Shown here piece after piece: positions 13,109 to 25,329 of a stretch of 64,000 bases of DNA. The DNA is from Cyrtodaria siliqua. Taxonomy: Eukaryota > Mollusca > Bivalvia > Adapedonta > Hiatellidae. The stretch spans positions 124,001 through 188,000 of the forward strand of contig JAWPHD010002638.1 in NCBI GenBank assembly GCA_037043455.1. Reading direction: 5' to 3'. The stretch's first letter is position 1. Each line of letters starts with the position of its first letter. Below the pieces are notes generated by a model. That model did not search any database. It was not told the origin of the DNA and was given only the letters and a program-made list of their open reading frames with translations. The position numbers and the translations under genes were made by a program.

Positions 13109-14995
13109 CTGTAAATAAATAAGAAATATAATGCAACATTATGTAAGACTTTACATGCGCATACATCTAAGACTGCGACTGTTATCGATAATACCGTATA
13201 TTTTCATGTAGGCTACTCGCCGTTTCACTAGTTTACGCTCTCCAGTGTAACATACATCAAAAATACAATGTTGTTTCGGTTATATTTCAGTGATATCATA
13301 CTGTCATAAGTAATTACTTACATACCTTGTTAACATGTACGTTGTATTATTGATTCTTATAGGTCTTTCATTTAAATAACGTTTATTTATCGAATAAGAG
13401 ACATATTTTTAAGATTAACAAACACACAATGTTATAATGGAAGTGAGACAACTTCTGGATTTGTTAAAGGTATTCTGATTAGTTGTAATTGTTTCAACCA
13501 ATATAAATGACGGTTCTTCAACAACGGGGCGTGTCGTATTACTCGCTCGAATATATAAAAGCGACGTCATAACGGAAAACCGTTAGACGATAGGGAAAAG
13601 ATAAGTTAAAACAAAACAGAGATAAACAGAACCGAGAAAAGTTGAAACGATAGACAAGATGAAGATAAATAAGTATAAGATAAACATTAAACAATGGATG
13701 AGGTATTATTATAATTATTATGAATTTGTAAATAGTAGATAGATAATGTTAAGAAAATAAATATATAAAGGTAACTTCAATAGTTTTCTTTCATCCATCC
13801 ATTCATAAATAATCAGAACACACAGGTTTGTCACCCAACGAAGTAACAATACGTTAATTCATTCAGGAAAAGGAAATTACAGTCTACGCCATATGACACG
13901 CCTGATGAAGAATCGAGCATATTTCGTTAATATGTGTAAGAACCCTAAACGTGAAAACGGTCATAAATGTAAAAACTGTTATAAATGTAATTTTACCGTA
14001 AACGTGAAAGTTGCTGTAAATGTGAAAACCCCTTGTCATACATGTGAAAACGACCAGGTGATATATGTAATACAATTTTACCGTAAACGTGAAAATATAG
14101 CAACGTTAAACGTGAAAACATTTTCCTTTACTCTTTTCTCTTTGCATGGATTGTATGTGTCTCTCTGGTTGCTGGTCATTGTTGGTCAACACAAATGGCC
14201 TGTTGTCCGTCTCCCGTCCGTCCGTTAACGTTTTGTTGTCAACACTCTAGCCCCTCCATTTTTAGGATGATAAACACCTGAGTTACGTCCTTGGTTTAAT
14301 GATTTTTTTTATAATTTGCCTTGTCAACATTCTATCAAATTCATTTTGAGTATGATCTTGACCACATTTGGGAGTCATAATACTGATAAAAGCTCAAACA
14401 AGTTCAAATACCACTAATATCATTATAATAAACATTACAGCTATGGCCCTTGATTTAATGAAAAATGCTACAGTTTGACTTATCAACATTCCAGCGACTG
14501 ATGTTGTGTACAATATTTACCAAACTTGGTCAAGTCTTAAAATTGACGAAAGATCAATAAGTTTGAAAAACACATTTAAAGGAAAATAAACACGAGTTAT
14601 TGCCCTTGATTTATTGATGTTTTTTTTCTATTTTGCTTTATTAATCAGTAATTACTTATTTTCCATCCAATCTTTACAAAACAAATGTTCAGAAAGCTAA
14701 TATCTAAAAAGGAAAATCAGCCATATATCTGAATCACACCAATATGACGGCCCCAATTCATACGCCATGACCCAGCGCCCCAAGTCCGACCCACCACCTT
14801 ACCCAATTTTATGTAGTTATCCAGGTCATAGAAGAACGTCGACGAAATCATAAATTAGCCATGTCAGACTAGAAGCAGCAGAGCTATGACCCTTGCATTA
14901 GTTTACAAATGCTAAACTTTACATATTGTTTACACTCTTCTTTAACCTTTTCGTCTTCTTCTTTGTTTTCTTCTTTGTTTTCTTCTTTTTCTTCT

Positions 14996-15032
14996 TTCTT
15001 CTTCTTCTTCTTCTTCTTCTTCTTCTTCTTCT

Positions 15033-15079
<47 letters not shown>

Positions 15080-15175
15080 TTCTTCTTCTTCTTCTTCTTC
15101 TTCTTCTTCTTCTTCTTCTTCTTCTTCTTCTTCTTCTTCTTCTTCTTCTTCTTCTTCTTCTTCTTCTTCTTCTTT
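14996..15175. repeat. (TTC)n microsatellite, about 180 bp
   Basis: Nearly perfect TTC triplets with one CCTCTT interruption near 15054, preceded by about 50 bp of TTC/TTTGTTTTC-like pyrimidine. On the sense strand of the host gene this is GAA repeat. All long Lys, Phe or Leu ORFs here are artefacts. Confidence 0.97.
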
Positions 15176-15206
15176 CGCACGTGGGTTCTAGACTTGTTTA
15201 TCTGTT

Positions 15207-15756
15207 TTCTACAATAAATACGAAAAAGGTGATCCCTTGGAAAGCAACAAACACACACAAGAGAAAAAGGTAGCAGACTCCTTTCATTGAGTCTGTTCAT
15301 GAGGGATAATTATAAGATACAACGGCACTTACGCCTCCTAGCACCAGCTTAAGCGATATTTTACTTTAAGGCAACACAGAATCGGCTTGATGATCCCAAA
15401 GGACAGTAAATAATAACTCTACTGATTTGTAGTCAGGGCGACATTTTACGGCCGCCACACAGCACTAAACAAACGCTAGTGTGAATGTCAATACATACTG
15501 AAAAGGTTATCCCTTGGAAGCAACAAACACAAAAAAGAGAAAGACAATAGCAGACTCGGTTTAATTGAGTCTGTTCATGGGAGGTAATTATAAGATGCAA
15601 CACATCTCACGCCTCCTAGCACCGGCTTAAGCAATCTTCGAATTTCAGGCAACTCGGAATGGGCTTGATGATCCAAAAGGACAGTAAATAATAAAACTAC
15701 TGATTTGTAGTCAGGGCGACTTTTTACGGCCGCCACACAGCACTAAACAAACGTCC
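15207..15756. repeat. Two-copy approximately 280-bp tandem repeat
   Basis: The first copy spans about 15207-15474 and the second about 15488-15756. Both contain GATCCCTTGG or TATCCCTTGG, AGCAACAAACACA, the hairpin-forming CAGACTC..GAGTCTG, GCCTCCTAGCACC, TTGATGATCC, GTAGTCAGGGCGAC and GGCCGCCACACAGCACTAAA. No coding content; a short interspersed or satellite-like unit inside the foldback element. Confidence 0.8.
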
Positions 15757-16017
15757 TTGGTTATTATTTAGAAAACTATAGAAGCTTCACATGTCCAATT
15801 CATTCGTTTGTTTTGGGGTTTTGCTAAAAATGTCATCACTGAGCACTTTCAGGTCTATTATAGAAATCTATATAATCTAAATAGTTTGTATTTTTGTCAT
15901 TTGTAAGATCTTCCGAGATGAGAGACATATCTCATTATTGTCTCATTCTTGTCTCGGTATTTTCAGGATAAACAGAAATATAAAAATGTTCTCTGGTTTA
16001 GCCTTTGAGTAAACTTC

Positions 16018-16165
16018 GTTTATGCGTGCTTGCGTACCATGGCATCGTGTCGCCTGTGTAGCATAGCAGACTTAGGGATCACTTTGTCTATCGTCATCCG
16101 TCGTTCGTCCGTCACACTTTAACATGCAGCTTAACCTTGGATATACACATCATCATCTTATCACA
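16018..16165. repeat. Dispersed repeat fragment (copy also at 41445-41625)
   Basis: GGGATCACTTTGTCTATCGTC followed by TCGTCCGTCACA and AGCTTAACCTTGG. A related stretch is at 41445-41625 (GGGATCACTTTGTCCATCGTC, AACCTAACCTTGG). The two copies share order and spacing, so they belong to one repeat family. Just right of it are short TTG, CTG and GAT triplet runs (16190-16240). Confidence 0.6.
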
Positions 16166-17150
16166 AGGAGTAGTAGAATATGTGTTACTTTTGTTGTTGT
16201 TGTATATGCTTTTGCTGCTGCTGCTGCTTGTGCTGAGGATGATGATGTGATTATTATTTTATTAATATTATTATGATGATTCAATGAGTACAGATGAATT
16301 ACATATTCTCAAATATGTGACACGCTTGCCACTCTTTCATTTACGAACTATTAAAGATTGTCTTCATGATGTTAAAAAGAGAAAATTGACAAATGACGTT
16401 TAACGTAATTCCATAAAGACGTAGAAAAAATGTAGATAAACCAGTGGATTGCAGCCGTTCTATACACAATGGATTCCATTTAGATGTAAGTGAACTAAAT
16501 ATTTTATCTTTGACATTCACCTTTGCATTCAAGACCTTGAACGCGATATTGTGGCATTAAACATTGTTCCCAAGTATGAAGTCAGTCCATGAAGGTGTTC
16601 TCTTTTAAATGAACGGAAACTAATCCTTCCACCCGTCCGCCGTCCGTGATATACGACCCGGATTGTTTTCAAAACGAGCACATAAAAAGCTAATTACTTT
16701 TATGTTTTCACGTTTACGGTAAAAAAAGTTTTCACGTTTACGGTAACATTTTATTACATTTAACACCAGTGTCGTTTTCACATTGATGACAAGTGGTTTC
16801 AACATTTACGGTAAGTTACACGTTTACGTTAACATTTTATTACATTTATGACAGTTTTCACATTTTTGACCGTTTCCACATTTATGACCGTTTCCACGTT
16901 TAGGGTTCCTAGAATATAAATATAAGTATAAAAGTCGAACAGGAAATGCAGCTTTCACAGAACACAGTAAACCCCAAAACAGGCAAAATGACATAACATG
17001 TTTGATATATACTGTCAAATATGTTGTTAACCGCTTGGTTTGATGTAAGATATCTAAACTTGGAAACCTAATTGTATAAAAACTATATATATGTCTACTG
17101 TATTAATTCAGATATGAAGCACTGACGCGTAATGGGTAATTAAATAACCT

Positions 17151-17243
17151 ACGTTATAGCGATATAACGGTGTACGTTACAGCGATATAACGGTGTACGT
17201 TACAGCGATATAACGGTGTACGTTATAGCGATATAACGGTGTA
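17151..17243. repeat. 23-bp tandem repeat, four units
   Basis: Four nearly identical units of TACGTTAYAGCGATATAACG plus GTG, each with an internal ATAACG/CGTTA inverted symmetry. Confidence 0.93.
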
Positions 17244-17756
17244 ACCTCACATACTTGAACATTCTGGACACGTTTTATTACCCCCGTTTTTATTTATTTA
17301 TTCATTAGAAAGGATACACAATACAATACTAAAAATAAAAATAAATAGTTTTACCAAATACATACTGATATTATATATGCAGAACAAATTGGTTTCACAG
17401 GGTATAAGCATTTTTCCCCTCTCAATGAACAAACGTACTGAAATCTCAGAAATTGAAGAAAAATAATTAAACCTTTGAAATACGGGTGTAATCGGGTATT
17501 AAACGACCGAAGTTATAAAAAAAATAAAAAAATAAAATAACATCATTTGTTATTTTGTTATCAAAATGATAGTTTTTGTGGTACATGGTATGTCACTTTA
17601 CACATTAAGACAAAAACAAATGTAAAGCAGCAAAGGAAGTGTAAGCTTATACCTTAGTGTGGTGATCCCCTTAGACCGGTCAGTGATCAACATGGCAAAG
17701 AAGAAATTACACATAGTTTAAGGAAGTCAACGTTGCTTTTCGTAAGCCATAATAAG

Positions 17757-17763
17757 AGAGAGC

Positions 17764-17796
<33 letters not shown>

Positions 17797-17797
17797 T
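17757..17797. repeat. (GA)n microsatellite
   Basis: AGAGAGCGAGAGAG-type dinucleotide run, followed by further GA-rich sequence to about 17830. A second short GA run lies at about 17908-17925. Confidence 0.9.
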
Positions 17798-18225
17798 AGC
17801 GAGCGAGAGATAGGAGGGGAGAAAGAGGGAGACGACAATGCTAAACATAGCAAAACAGAAAGTACATACACGTTAAGGAAGTCAACGTTGCCGTTCCTCT
17901 GCCAAAATGAGAGAGAGAGAGAGATAAAATTGGGATGATAAAAAATTCACAATAAATTCATATAAAGGGTTGCATAAGCGATATATATAAAATTATGATA
18001 TTCTGTGTGATAATGAAACATTATGGTCTACAATGACCACGGCTGTTGGTGCCAAAGTGACACATCCGATCTAAGGCACCACAAGGTATACATTAACTCG
18101 CCTTCTGGTGGAGCTCTCTGTGAGGAAGCACACTCTATTATTCAAATATAATCACAATAAAAATACAACGAATCAAAATACCTATTTAACGAACCTCTCA
18201 AACTGCCCCATAAAACTATAATTAC

Positions 18226-18369
18226 CTTTAAAGTTGTCATAACTGGCATCACCATCTTGCCGAATGTTATGAATCTCTACTTTCTCAGCAATTGTAACAT
18301 TCTTTGAATCTTTGACGATAGTAGCTTTGGACACTGAGGCAGTAGATGAGGAAACGGTCATCAGCTGAC
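18226..18369 (-). CDS. SAM-STAND-ankyrin protein, exon 3 (linker)
   Basis: 144 nt between a TTCTTCTGTACAG acceptor and a GTAATT donor, entering and leaving in phase 1. It encodes residues 249-296, a Ser/Thr- and Lys-rich segment (QLMTVSSSTASVSKATIVKD, then KVEIHNIRQDGD) leading directly into the NTPase exon. No domain recognised. The symmetrical phase means it could be skipped without a frameshift. Identification rests on splice signals, an open frame and matching phase with exons 2 and 4. Confidence 0.8.
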
Positions 18370-18610
18370 CTGTACAGAAGAAACGTTTATCAAACAACCC
18401 ATAAGTCAGGCGTTAATATGTTTAATGTTAGTCTATGTGGTGGCCTTTGTGTTTAATTTAAACTTCCATTTATTTCATATACACGATAACTTAAGAACGT
18501 GGAAAGCTATGCGCTCTAAACTCTAAAATTGAGCTACGAGTATGTTTGTTAAAACAAACTGAAAATATGAACTACATTTAAAGCGTTTTAATATATTCAA
18601 ACATAATACA

Positions 18611-20515
18611 AGAGGTCCAAATGGCCCTGAATCGATCACCTGATGGTCTTTGCAAAGATGAAAAAAGTGTCAAACAAGCTTATAATGATAACAGAATTAG
18701 ACCATTCAGTCGATGGCACGCCATCGCAATTTCCCGCGCCCGCCTTCAAGCGTTCAGGCTCAGCAAGTGTATAAATGGTTATAGGGTGGGAATCTCAACC
18801 GTTTTCAAGTTATGGCAAAGGCCAAGTTATGACCAAGATGTCTCTATGGGTTATGACCAAGAGGCTATGTCCCTATGGGTGTGGATGAACCCCGACCCCG
18901 GGGCCAAAGCTGGTTGAATGATTGTATTCTTCTGTTCATGCCCATTAATTGTATATATGGCTTTAGGGTGGGGATCTCAACAGTTTCCAAGTTATGACAT
19001 GTCTCCAGTGGGTGGGTATACACCACATGGCCGATGCTGTTTGGATAGTTGTATAAATCTGTTCATGCTCAGTAAGTGTATAACTGCGGTTTCACAGAAG
19101 AAAATCGTTTAAGATTTTCCTTATACAATTCGATGGAAAATATGTGATCTTTGGGGTGGGACCAAATTTGACCCCATGGTCTCAATTTGAACACACTTAA
19201 TAGAGGACCATAAGCTTACGGTACATACAAAATATAAGATCTCTAGCTCATGTAGTTTCAGAGAAGAGGATTGTTTTTAAAAATCTTGTATCAATCTATG
19301 AACCCCAGAGGCTGCGAGCGAGGTCAGATTTTACCCCAGGGTCACCATTTGAGCAAAACTGGTAAAGGACATTATCTTATGCTACATGCATTATATCAGA
19401 GCTCAATGCTCTCATGAGAAGAAGATTTTAAAAAGAAATCCGTATAAGTCTATGTAAAACATGTGACCCTTGGGACGGGGTAAGATTTGACCCCAGGGTC
19501 ACCATTTGAACTTGGCAGGAGACCATCAGCTGATGCTACATGAAATATATGAGAGTTCTATGCCTTGTGGTTTCAGAGTATAATATTTTTAAAGTTTTTC
19601 TTAGGTAAGTCTATGTAAAACATGTGACCACTGGGGCGTAGCTAAATTTGAAATTCACAATTTGAAAAAAACTTGGTAGCGGACCATCAGCTTATAGTAA
19701 ATGCAAATTATTAAACCTCTGGCTCCTATAATTTCAGAGAAGAAGATTTTAAGTTTTTCCCTATACGTCTATGTAAAACTGTGACCCCACGGAGCGGGGC
19801 CACATTTTACCCCAGGTTCACCATTTGAACAAACTTGCTAGAGGACCATAAGCTGATGCTACATGGAATTTTTGATGGCTCTGTGCCTTGTGGTTTCAGC
19901 GTAGATTTTTAAAACTTCTTTTCCTATATTAGTCTATGTAAAAAATGTGACGCCTGGGGCGGGCCAAATGTGACCCCAGGGTCACGATTTGAACAAACTT
20001 GGTAGAGGACCATAAACTTACTACATTAAATGCAGAACATTAAACCTCTGGCTCTTGTAGTTTCAGTGAAGAAGCTGATGCTACATGTAATACATGAGAG
20101 CTCTGTGCCTTGTGCTTTCAGAGAAGAGTTTTTTCCTATATAAGTCTATGAAAAACATTTAAAATCTCCATATACAAACATTGGACCCCGGGCCACGACC
20201 ATTTGTGAACATGGGGACTTCATTTGAATAAACTTGATAGCCTAGGCGCTGGCAATAAGTTTAAAGGAAAAACTGTCGAAATCTGTCCAGCTGTTATTGA
20301 GAAGATTTTGTAAGGTTTCAAACTTTTATGATAATGGCGGCCACCTTGAATGTTGCACGGACGTAAGTTTAACAAATCTGAAAAGCATTGATCTAGGGAT
20401 CATCCATTTAAAGTTTTGTCAAAATTGGCCAAGTGAAGTCGTTTGAAGCTGTGGCTAACGACGTACGGACGACGGACGGACGAAGAGTGACCCAATAGAT
20501 CACCTTATAGGTACA
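18611..20515. mobile_element. Non-autonomous interspersed element with approximately 180-bp internal units
   Basis: Starts with an imperfect hairpin AGGTCC-aaat-GGCCCT (18613-18628) and GAATCGATCACCTGAT. Ends with a GACGGACGGACGAAG stretch and AATAGATCACCTTAT. The body is a decayed tandem array in which each unit has a GTGACCCC-type block, CCCAGGGTCACCATTTGAAC, a GGACCATMAGCTKATG block and GTTTCAGAGAAGA. Small ORFs at 18621-19112 run through the repeats and are not genes. Confidence 0.65.
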
Positions 20516-21472
20516 CCACCGACAAATATTACATAAAGTACGACTCTTGATTCCCACCTGATGTTTTTTTATAATATAATATCTTTATTTTCAACGTTTT
20601 TTTCATACATTGTTTGTATATACATATCGATTTAAAACATATATAATAATGTGTAAACTCAAGATAATACGATGTTTTTGTGGAAGGTTTCTGCCCGATC
20701 ATGCGGTGTTTTTGAATGGATTACATGTTTACCATTCATACTAAAAGAGAGAAATACAGCAGCAACAACAACAACAACAAACCCCCCCCCCAAAACAACA
20801 CCCATCGCATTATGTATTTTCATTATTTACTCATTTGAATGTGCCTCTGCATGTATGCTGTTTTATTTAAAGTTTGCTACTAATAATGACCATATTGTAG
20901 TACTTCATTTTCTTTCTCTTACATTTTTTCTTGCGGGAATGTTCCACATATAAATGTAACTAAGATATCTATACAATTCCATTAATACAATTTGTTGTAC
21001 ATAAAGTTGTTGATTTTTAAATAAAAAAAGAACAATTTCCCTTGAATATTATACAGAAGTCAATGACTAAATATATTAAATTTAAATATTTTCAAGAACA
21101 ATTAATTTGCTTACTTGGGAATTACAATGTCAACACATTGAATACTATATAATACCACAAAGGAAAATACCTATGGAGAGAAATATAGTCTAGAAAAAAT
21201 TGATTTACTAAAGGTAATAAGAAAAAAATGCCAAAAAAGATAAAAATATAATAAAATAAACGAATACCAGCCGAAGCATAACAGAGTAGCGATGGACGTG
21301 CATTTCCCCTTTCAAAAACAAGATATAAAAAATTAATTTCGGAGAAAAGATCTCCATTTGCTGTTATGTTTGTCTATTTTGTCATTTTTAAGAGCAATTT
21401 CTTTTTCTATTTCTATTTATATTTCTATACTTTTAAATAAACATGTTTTGTAATCTAACGACTTGGAATGGT

Positions 21473-22665
21473 TTACCTACATTTGTTTATGTAAATGAAG
21501 TATTTTGCATTTATAATTATGAAATTCAATACATTTAAATATGTTTGCGTATTAACTATACCAAACGTTATGTTTTGCAAACTCAAGTTAATATGCAGGT
21601 CATGTGTAATTAAAAACCTATGCAAATCTGACCAGAAAGATTGTTTATGCATACATTCCCCAAATAAATGATTTACTGTTTCTGTTTCCATAGCACAGAA
21701 ATCGCAAAGATTAGAATAAGCAATTTTAAATTTCATTAATTTTGTATTGGTTGCTACAATCCTCATAAGATATTTATATTGGAAATCGCGCAATTTTGTT
21801 TAAATAGTTGAATATACTGGTATAGTGTAAATTTGTTTTCACTGTAGATTAGCATTTTGAAACTCTTGTTCCCAACTGTGTTGTTGTATAATATCATTGT
21901 TAATTTCGTTTTGTAATTGATGATTGTACAAAAAATTGTTTGTATAATTGGATTTTTGGAGCTTTTCTAGAATATTTGGTGTAACGTTTTATGCATTGAT
22001 TTGTTCGTTTTTATTATGCTATTTTACAACGACTCTAAAAGCAGTGTCATTAATAATGGACACACAACAGATTTGTTTTCGATTAAAAGAATAGTTTAGT
22101 GAATTAATGAGAAAACATTTGATGTCGTTCCAAAACATTTTATAAAATTCAGTAGTTAATCCGTCAGAACCATGACTTTTTCGTTTTTCATTACCTTTAA
22201 AGCTGCAGCACATTAAAACTCCGTTAAAAGTCCTTTAACTTTTTGTTTTTCAGTTTCGTTTAGTTTTGGAATAGAATGTTTTCTTTTCTTCTGTTTATAG
22301 TTTTGAATACTATTCGTTGAGAGCTTTTAAACTATCTTTTGTGTTTGAAACAGATTTTTCTTTAACTTTTAACCTATTTATTGTTTTGCTTTCAGCCTCA
22401 ACATTCTGACTTTGGTTTAACTACTATTTCCGCTTAAGTATATATCGTTTCCCCATTCGTGTTTCCATGTATTAACATTGCTCTCGGTAGAGTGTGTTTC
22501 CTGCAGAAGGCAAATCGAATAAGATTTAGAATTCAGCCATTCAAACACTTGTTTTCGTTTTAGTTTATTCCCAAGACCTCGAACATTTAATGAACATATC
22601 ATTTTTTTTAAAGAATATTTGATGATGGATTTAAAAAAGGAAAAGCACGCCACATTTTTAAACAA
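21473..22665 (-). pseudogene. Tx1/L1-like LINE remnant, internally deleted
   Basis: Three separate minus-strand frames give pieces of one LINE ORF2 in the correct order. At 22417-22665 an endonuclease start (SLNVRGLGNKLKRKQVFEWL, then LLQETHST and a W..EWG motif). At 22019-22213 a reverse-transcriptase fragment (KSHGSDGLTTEFYKMFW). At 21473-21793 the C-terminal region with a C-x2-C..H..C motif (LCDFCAMETETVNHLFGEC, then FW). Most of the endonuclease and the catalytic RT palm are missing, and the pieces are in different frames with stops. It is dead and sits in intron 2, in the host-gene orientation. The assignment to Tx1-type L1 rests on the GSDGLT.EFYK.FW and LC.FC..ETE..HLF patterns. Confidence 0.8.
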
Positions 22666-23119
22666 GAGCTGTTGGAGAACAGCGTAGCTCGACTATTCGA
22701 TTTTTCAGAGAATAATAAATTATATAGCCATTATATACCATCAGAAAACAAGGCTAAAACAATGTGGGGGTGGGGTTGTGGGGCGGGGCGGGTATAGAAA
22801 CTCGGGCCGATATAAAATTATTCTTAGAATCTCATACAAATTTTAGAAAAATTTGGGGCAGGGTGTGCAATTTTATTTTTATTTTTAGCAGTTTTAATCC
22901 AAAATTGCTGTCATTTTAAACGATTTGTGGTCAAAAGGCAACTCGGGGAGGAGTGGATATCTGGCGAATTTTTATTGTGGCCTCATTTCAGTTTTTTTTA
23001 TTGATATTTCATCTGTGTATCTGAATTTAATCTATATTGTTTTATATGTCAATGATTGCGTTCAAATTAAATTTTTAAATAATTCCAAATAATGGAAGAT
23101 AAAATGAAAACAATTCCCC

Positions 23120-23522
23120 CACCTGTCCTCCATGAGAATAAAGAATTGATTAAAACAACACAGAAATAAGTAAAAAAAAATAAGTTTCGAGTTTCGGTGG
23201 GGGCTGCGGGGGTTATTGACCGCAACAACACAGAAATATGTAAAAAAATAAAAACGAGACGGGGGAGGCGGGGAGGCGGCGGGGGTGTCAACATAGCTAT
23301 ATGTGTAAAAATTAAGCAAACCAACACAGAAATATGTAAAAAATAAAATTAATAATAAAAAAAATCAGTTTTAAGTGTGTGTGTGAGGAGGGGTGGTGGG
23401 TGGGGGGGGGGGGGGGGGCAACATATGTGTAAGAATTGACCAAAACAACACAGAAATACGTAAAAAAAGAATCTGACTTTCGAGTCGGGGAGGGTGCGGG
23501 AGGGGGCAGAGAGGGTGTGTGT

Positions 23523-23553
<31 letters not shown>

Positions 23554-24780
23554 GGTCAACATAGCTATTTGTGTAAGTATTGACCAAAACAACAAAGACA
23601 TATGTAAGGTGAGGGCTGCAGGGGGTGGGGGGTGCGGGGTGTCAACATAACGATATGTGTAAGAATTGACCAAAACAACACAGAAATATGTAAAACAAAA
23701 TCGAGTTGTGGGGATGGGCGGGGAGGGGCGGGGGTGTCAACATAGCTATATGTGTAAGAATTGACCAAATAACACTGAAATATGTAAAGATAATGTTTCG
23801 AGTTTCGGTGGGGGTTGCGGAGGTGGGGGGTGCGGGATGTCAACATTACTATATGTGTATTAATTCACCAAAACAACACAGAAATATGTAAAAAAAAAAT
23901 CGAGTGGGGGGGAGGCGGGGAGGCGGGGAGGCGGCGGGGTGTCAACATAGCTATATGTGTAAGAATTGACCAAAACAACACAGAAATATGTAAAAAATAA
24001 GATTTTAGTTTCAGTGGGGGCTGCGGGTGTGGGGGTGTGTTGTGTCAACATTACTATATGTGTATTAATTGACAAAAACAACACAGAAATATGTAAAAAA
24101 AAAAATCGAATGTGGGGAGGGTTGCGGGGTGTCAACATAACTATATGTGTAAGAATTGACCAAAACAACACAGACATATGTAAAATAAAAAACAACAGAT
24201 TTTCGAGTGGGGGAGGCGGGGTGGGGGGGAGGGGGCAACATTGCTACACGTGTAAGAATTTACCAAAACAACACAGAAATATGTAAAAAAAAAAAAGAAT
24301 GATTTTCGAATGTGTATGTTGGGGGAGGGCGGGGCAAGGCGGGTGAAGGCGGGCGTGTGTGTGTGTGGGTGTGGGGGGAGCAGGGCGGGGGAAGGAGGCG
24401 GGTGCAACGCGACATAGCTATGTGTAAGTATTGAACAAAAAAAACACAGAAATATGTACATATTTTTTTAAATTCCGATTTGGTGGTGGGGGGGGGGGAG
24501 GGTGGGTGGAGGCGGGGAAAGGCAGAAGGGGAGGGGGCAACATAACTATATGTGTAAGAATTGACCAAAACAACACAGACATATGTAAAAAAAAAAAAAG
24601 CAGTTTCGAGTCATGTTTCGTGTGTGGGGGTGGGGGCAGGGCGGGGAAGGAGGGGTGTGCAACATATCTATGTGTAAGTATTGACCAAAACAACACAGAA
24701 AAATGTAAAAAACAAACAAACAAAAACGGTGTGGTTGGGGTGGGGGTGGGGGTGGGGGGTGGGGGGTGGGGGGGGAAGAG
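23120..24780. repeat. G-rich minisatellite, about fifteen irregular units, poly-G tracts
   Basis: A conserved core (ATGTGTAAGAATTGACCAAA then ACAACACAGAAATATGTAAA) alternates with variable G-rich spacers, giving spacings of about 85-180 bp. Spacers include G runs of 17 or more near 23402-23418 and 23536-23555 and a GGGGTGGGGGTGGGGG cluster at 24738-24775, all typical of G-quadruplex-forming DNA. Proline- and His-Thr-rich ORFs on the minus strand are artefacts. Confidence 0.9.
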
Positions 24781-25290
24781 CATGGGGATGAGGGAGCCCA
24801 TGCCCCAATATGGGTGAAGTATGAAAAAGTGCATAATGCTACTATAAGAAATCCAAAACCAAATTTATAGATATATACAACAGGTTACATGCAAACTTAG
24901 ATCTGCCTTTATTGCACATTTTATGAGCTATCCCAATTTGGGTTTCATGGGAGCCCAGAATTTGCAGAAGACAAAATTACTTACGCAACACTTTACAACA
25001 TACTATAACGAAACCAATTCCCAAATTTATTTGAGCTAGGACAAAAAATGTAAGAGATATAGACATGTAAACACAGCTTACACGCAAAATTTGATGTGAA
25101 ATAAGACACATTTTAATTGCTATAATAATTTGTGTTCTATGGGAGCCCAGGTGTTATAGGTATCAAAATAGCTTTATGCAGTCCTTAAGATAATGTTATA
25201 AGGAAGCCCATGGCCAAATTTGGTTGTGCTAGATAAGAAATTTGAGAGGAATACACTTGTAAACATAGCTTACATGCAAACCTTGATGTG
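24781..25290. repeat. Degenerate approximately 165-bp array
   Basis: Three to four units, each with GGGAGCCCA or GGAAGCCCATG, then an AAATTTGG or AATATGGG block, an ATGTAAACA block and a TTACATGCAAACTT block. Part of the HINE-like element. Confidence 0.65.
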
Positions 25291-25329
25291 AGACGCCGAC
25301 GCCGACGCCGACGCCAACGCCGACGCCGG
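25291..25329. repeat. (GACGCC)n hexamer run
   Basis: Six to seven near-perfect GACGCC repeats with one AACGCC variant, just inside the right inverted end of the HINE-like element. Confidence 0.9.

Larger units (their letters stand above)
13941..16907. mobile_element. Foldback element with long, internally repetitive inverted ends
   Basis: The left arm 13941-14131 begins AACCCTAAACGTGAAAACGG. The right arm 16702-16907 is its inverse, ending CCGTTTCCACGTTTAGGGTT. Both arms are built of short degenerate units (GTAAACGTGAAAAC, GTCATAAATGT), the architecture of foldback transposons. Inside, each arm is followed by a TCCGTCC-rich stretch (14199-14225 and 16622-16652). The interior carries a decayed repeat with TCAACACTCTAG (14200-14720), the TTC tract and the 280-bp pair. 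No transposase is visible, so it is presumably non-autonomous. No clear target-site duplication was seen. It sits wholly within intron 3. Confidence 0.7.
13109..18225 (-). other. Intron 3 of the SAM-STAND-ankyrin gene
   Basis: Bounded by a GTAATT donor at the end of exon 3 and a TTTACAG acceptor before exon 4. It holds the foldback element at 13941-16907, the TTC tract, a two-copy approximately 280-bp repeat, a 23-bp array and a GA tract, listed separately. I see no coding exon in the remaining parts (13109-13940, 16908-17150, 17244-17756, 17798-18225). Confidence 0.75.

Noticed and set aside
13109..13166. N-terminal extension of the STAND frame starting at the ATG near 13166
   Set aside because: A good TTTATTTACAG acceptor at 13109 and matching phase with exon 3 show that these codons are intronic.
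13941..13952. AACCCTAAAC as an interstitial telomere repeat
   Set aside because: Only a single partial copy at each end of an inverted element, without TTAGGG arrays; coincidental similarity is the safer reading.
13893..14228. ORF with repeated KCKN/KREN-like residues (and the counterparts at 16620-17018)
   Set aside because: Encoded by the short tandem units of the foldback arms; the inverted copy gives the same text on the other strand.
14884..15300. Long Lys-, Phe- and Leu-rich ORFs on both strands
   Set aside because: They are pure translations of the TTC/GAA microsatellite in different frames and have no other protein features.
23062..24834. Proline-, His- and Thr-rich ORFs on the minus strand
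   Set aside because: Translations of the G-rich minisatellite and its GT runs; composition follows the repeat.
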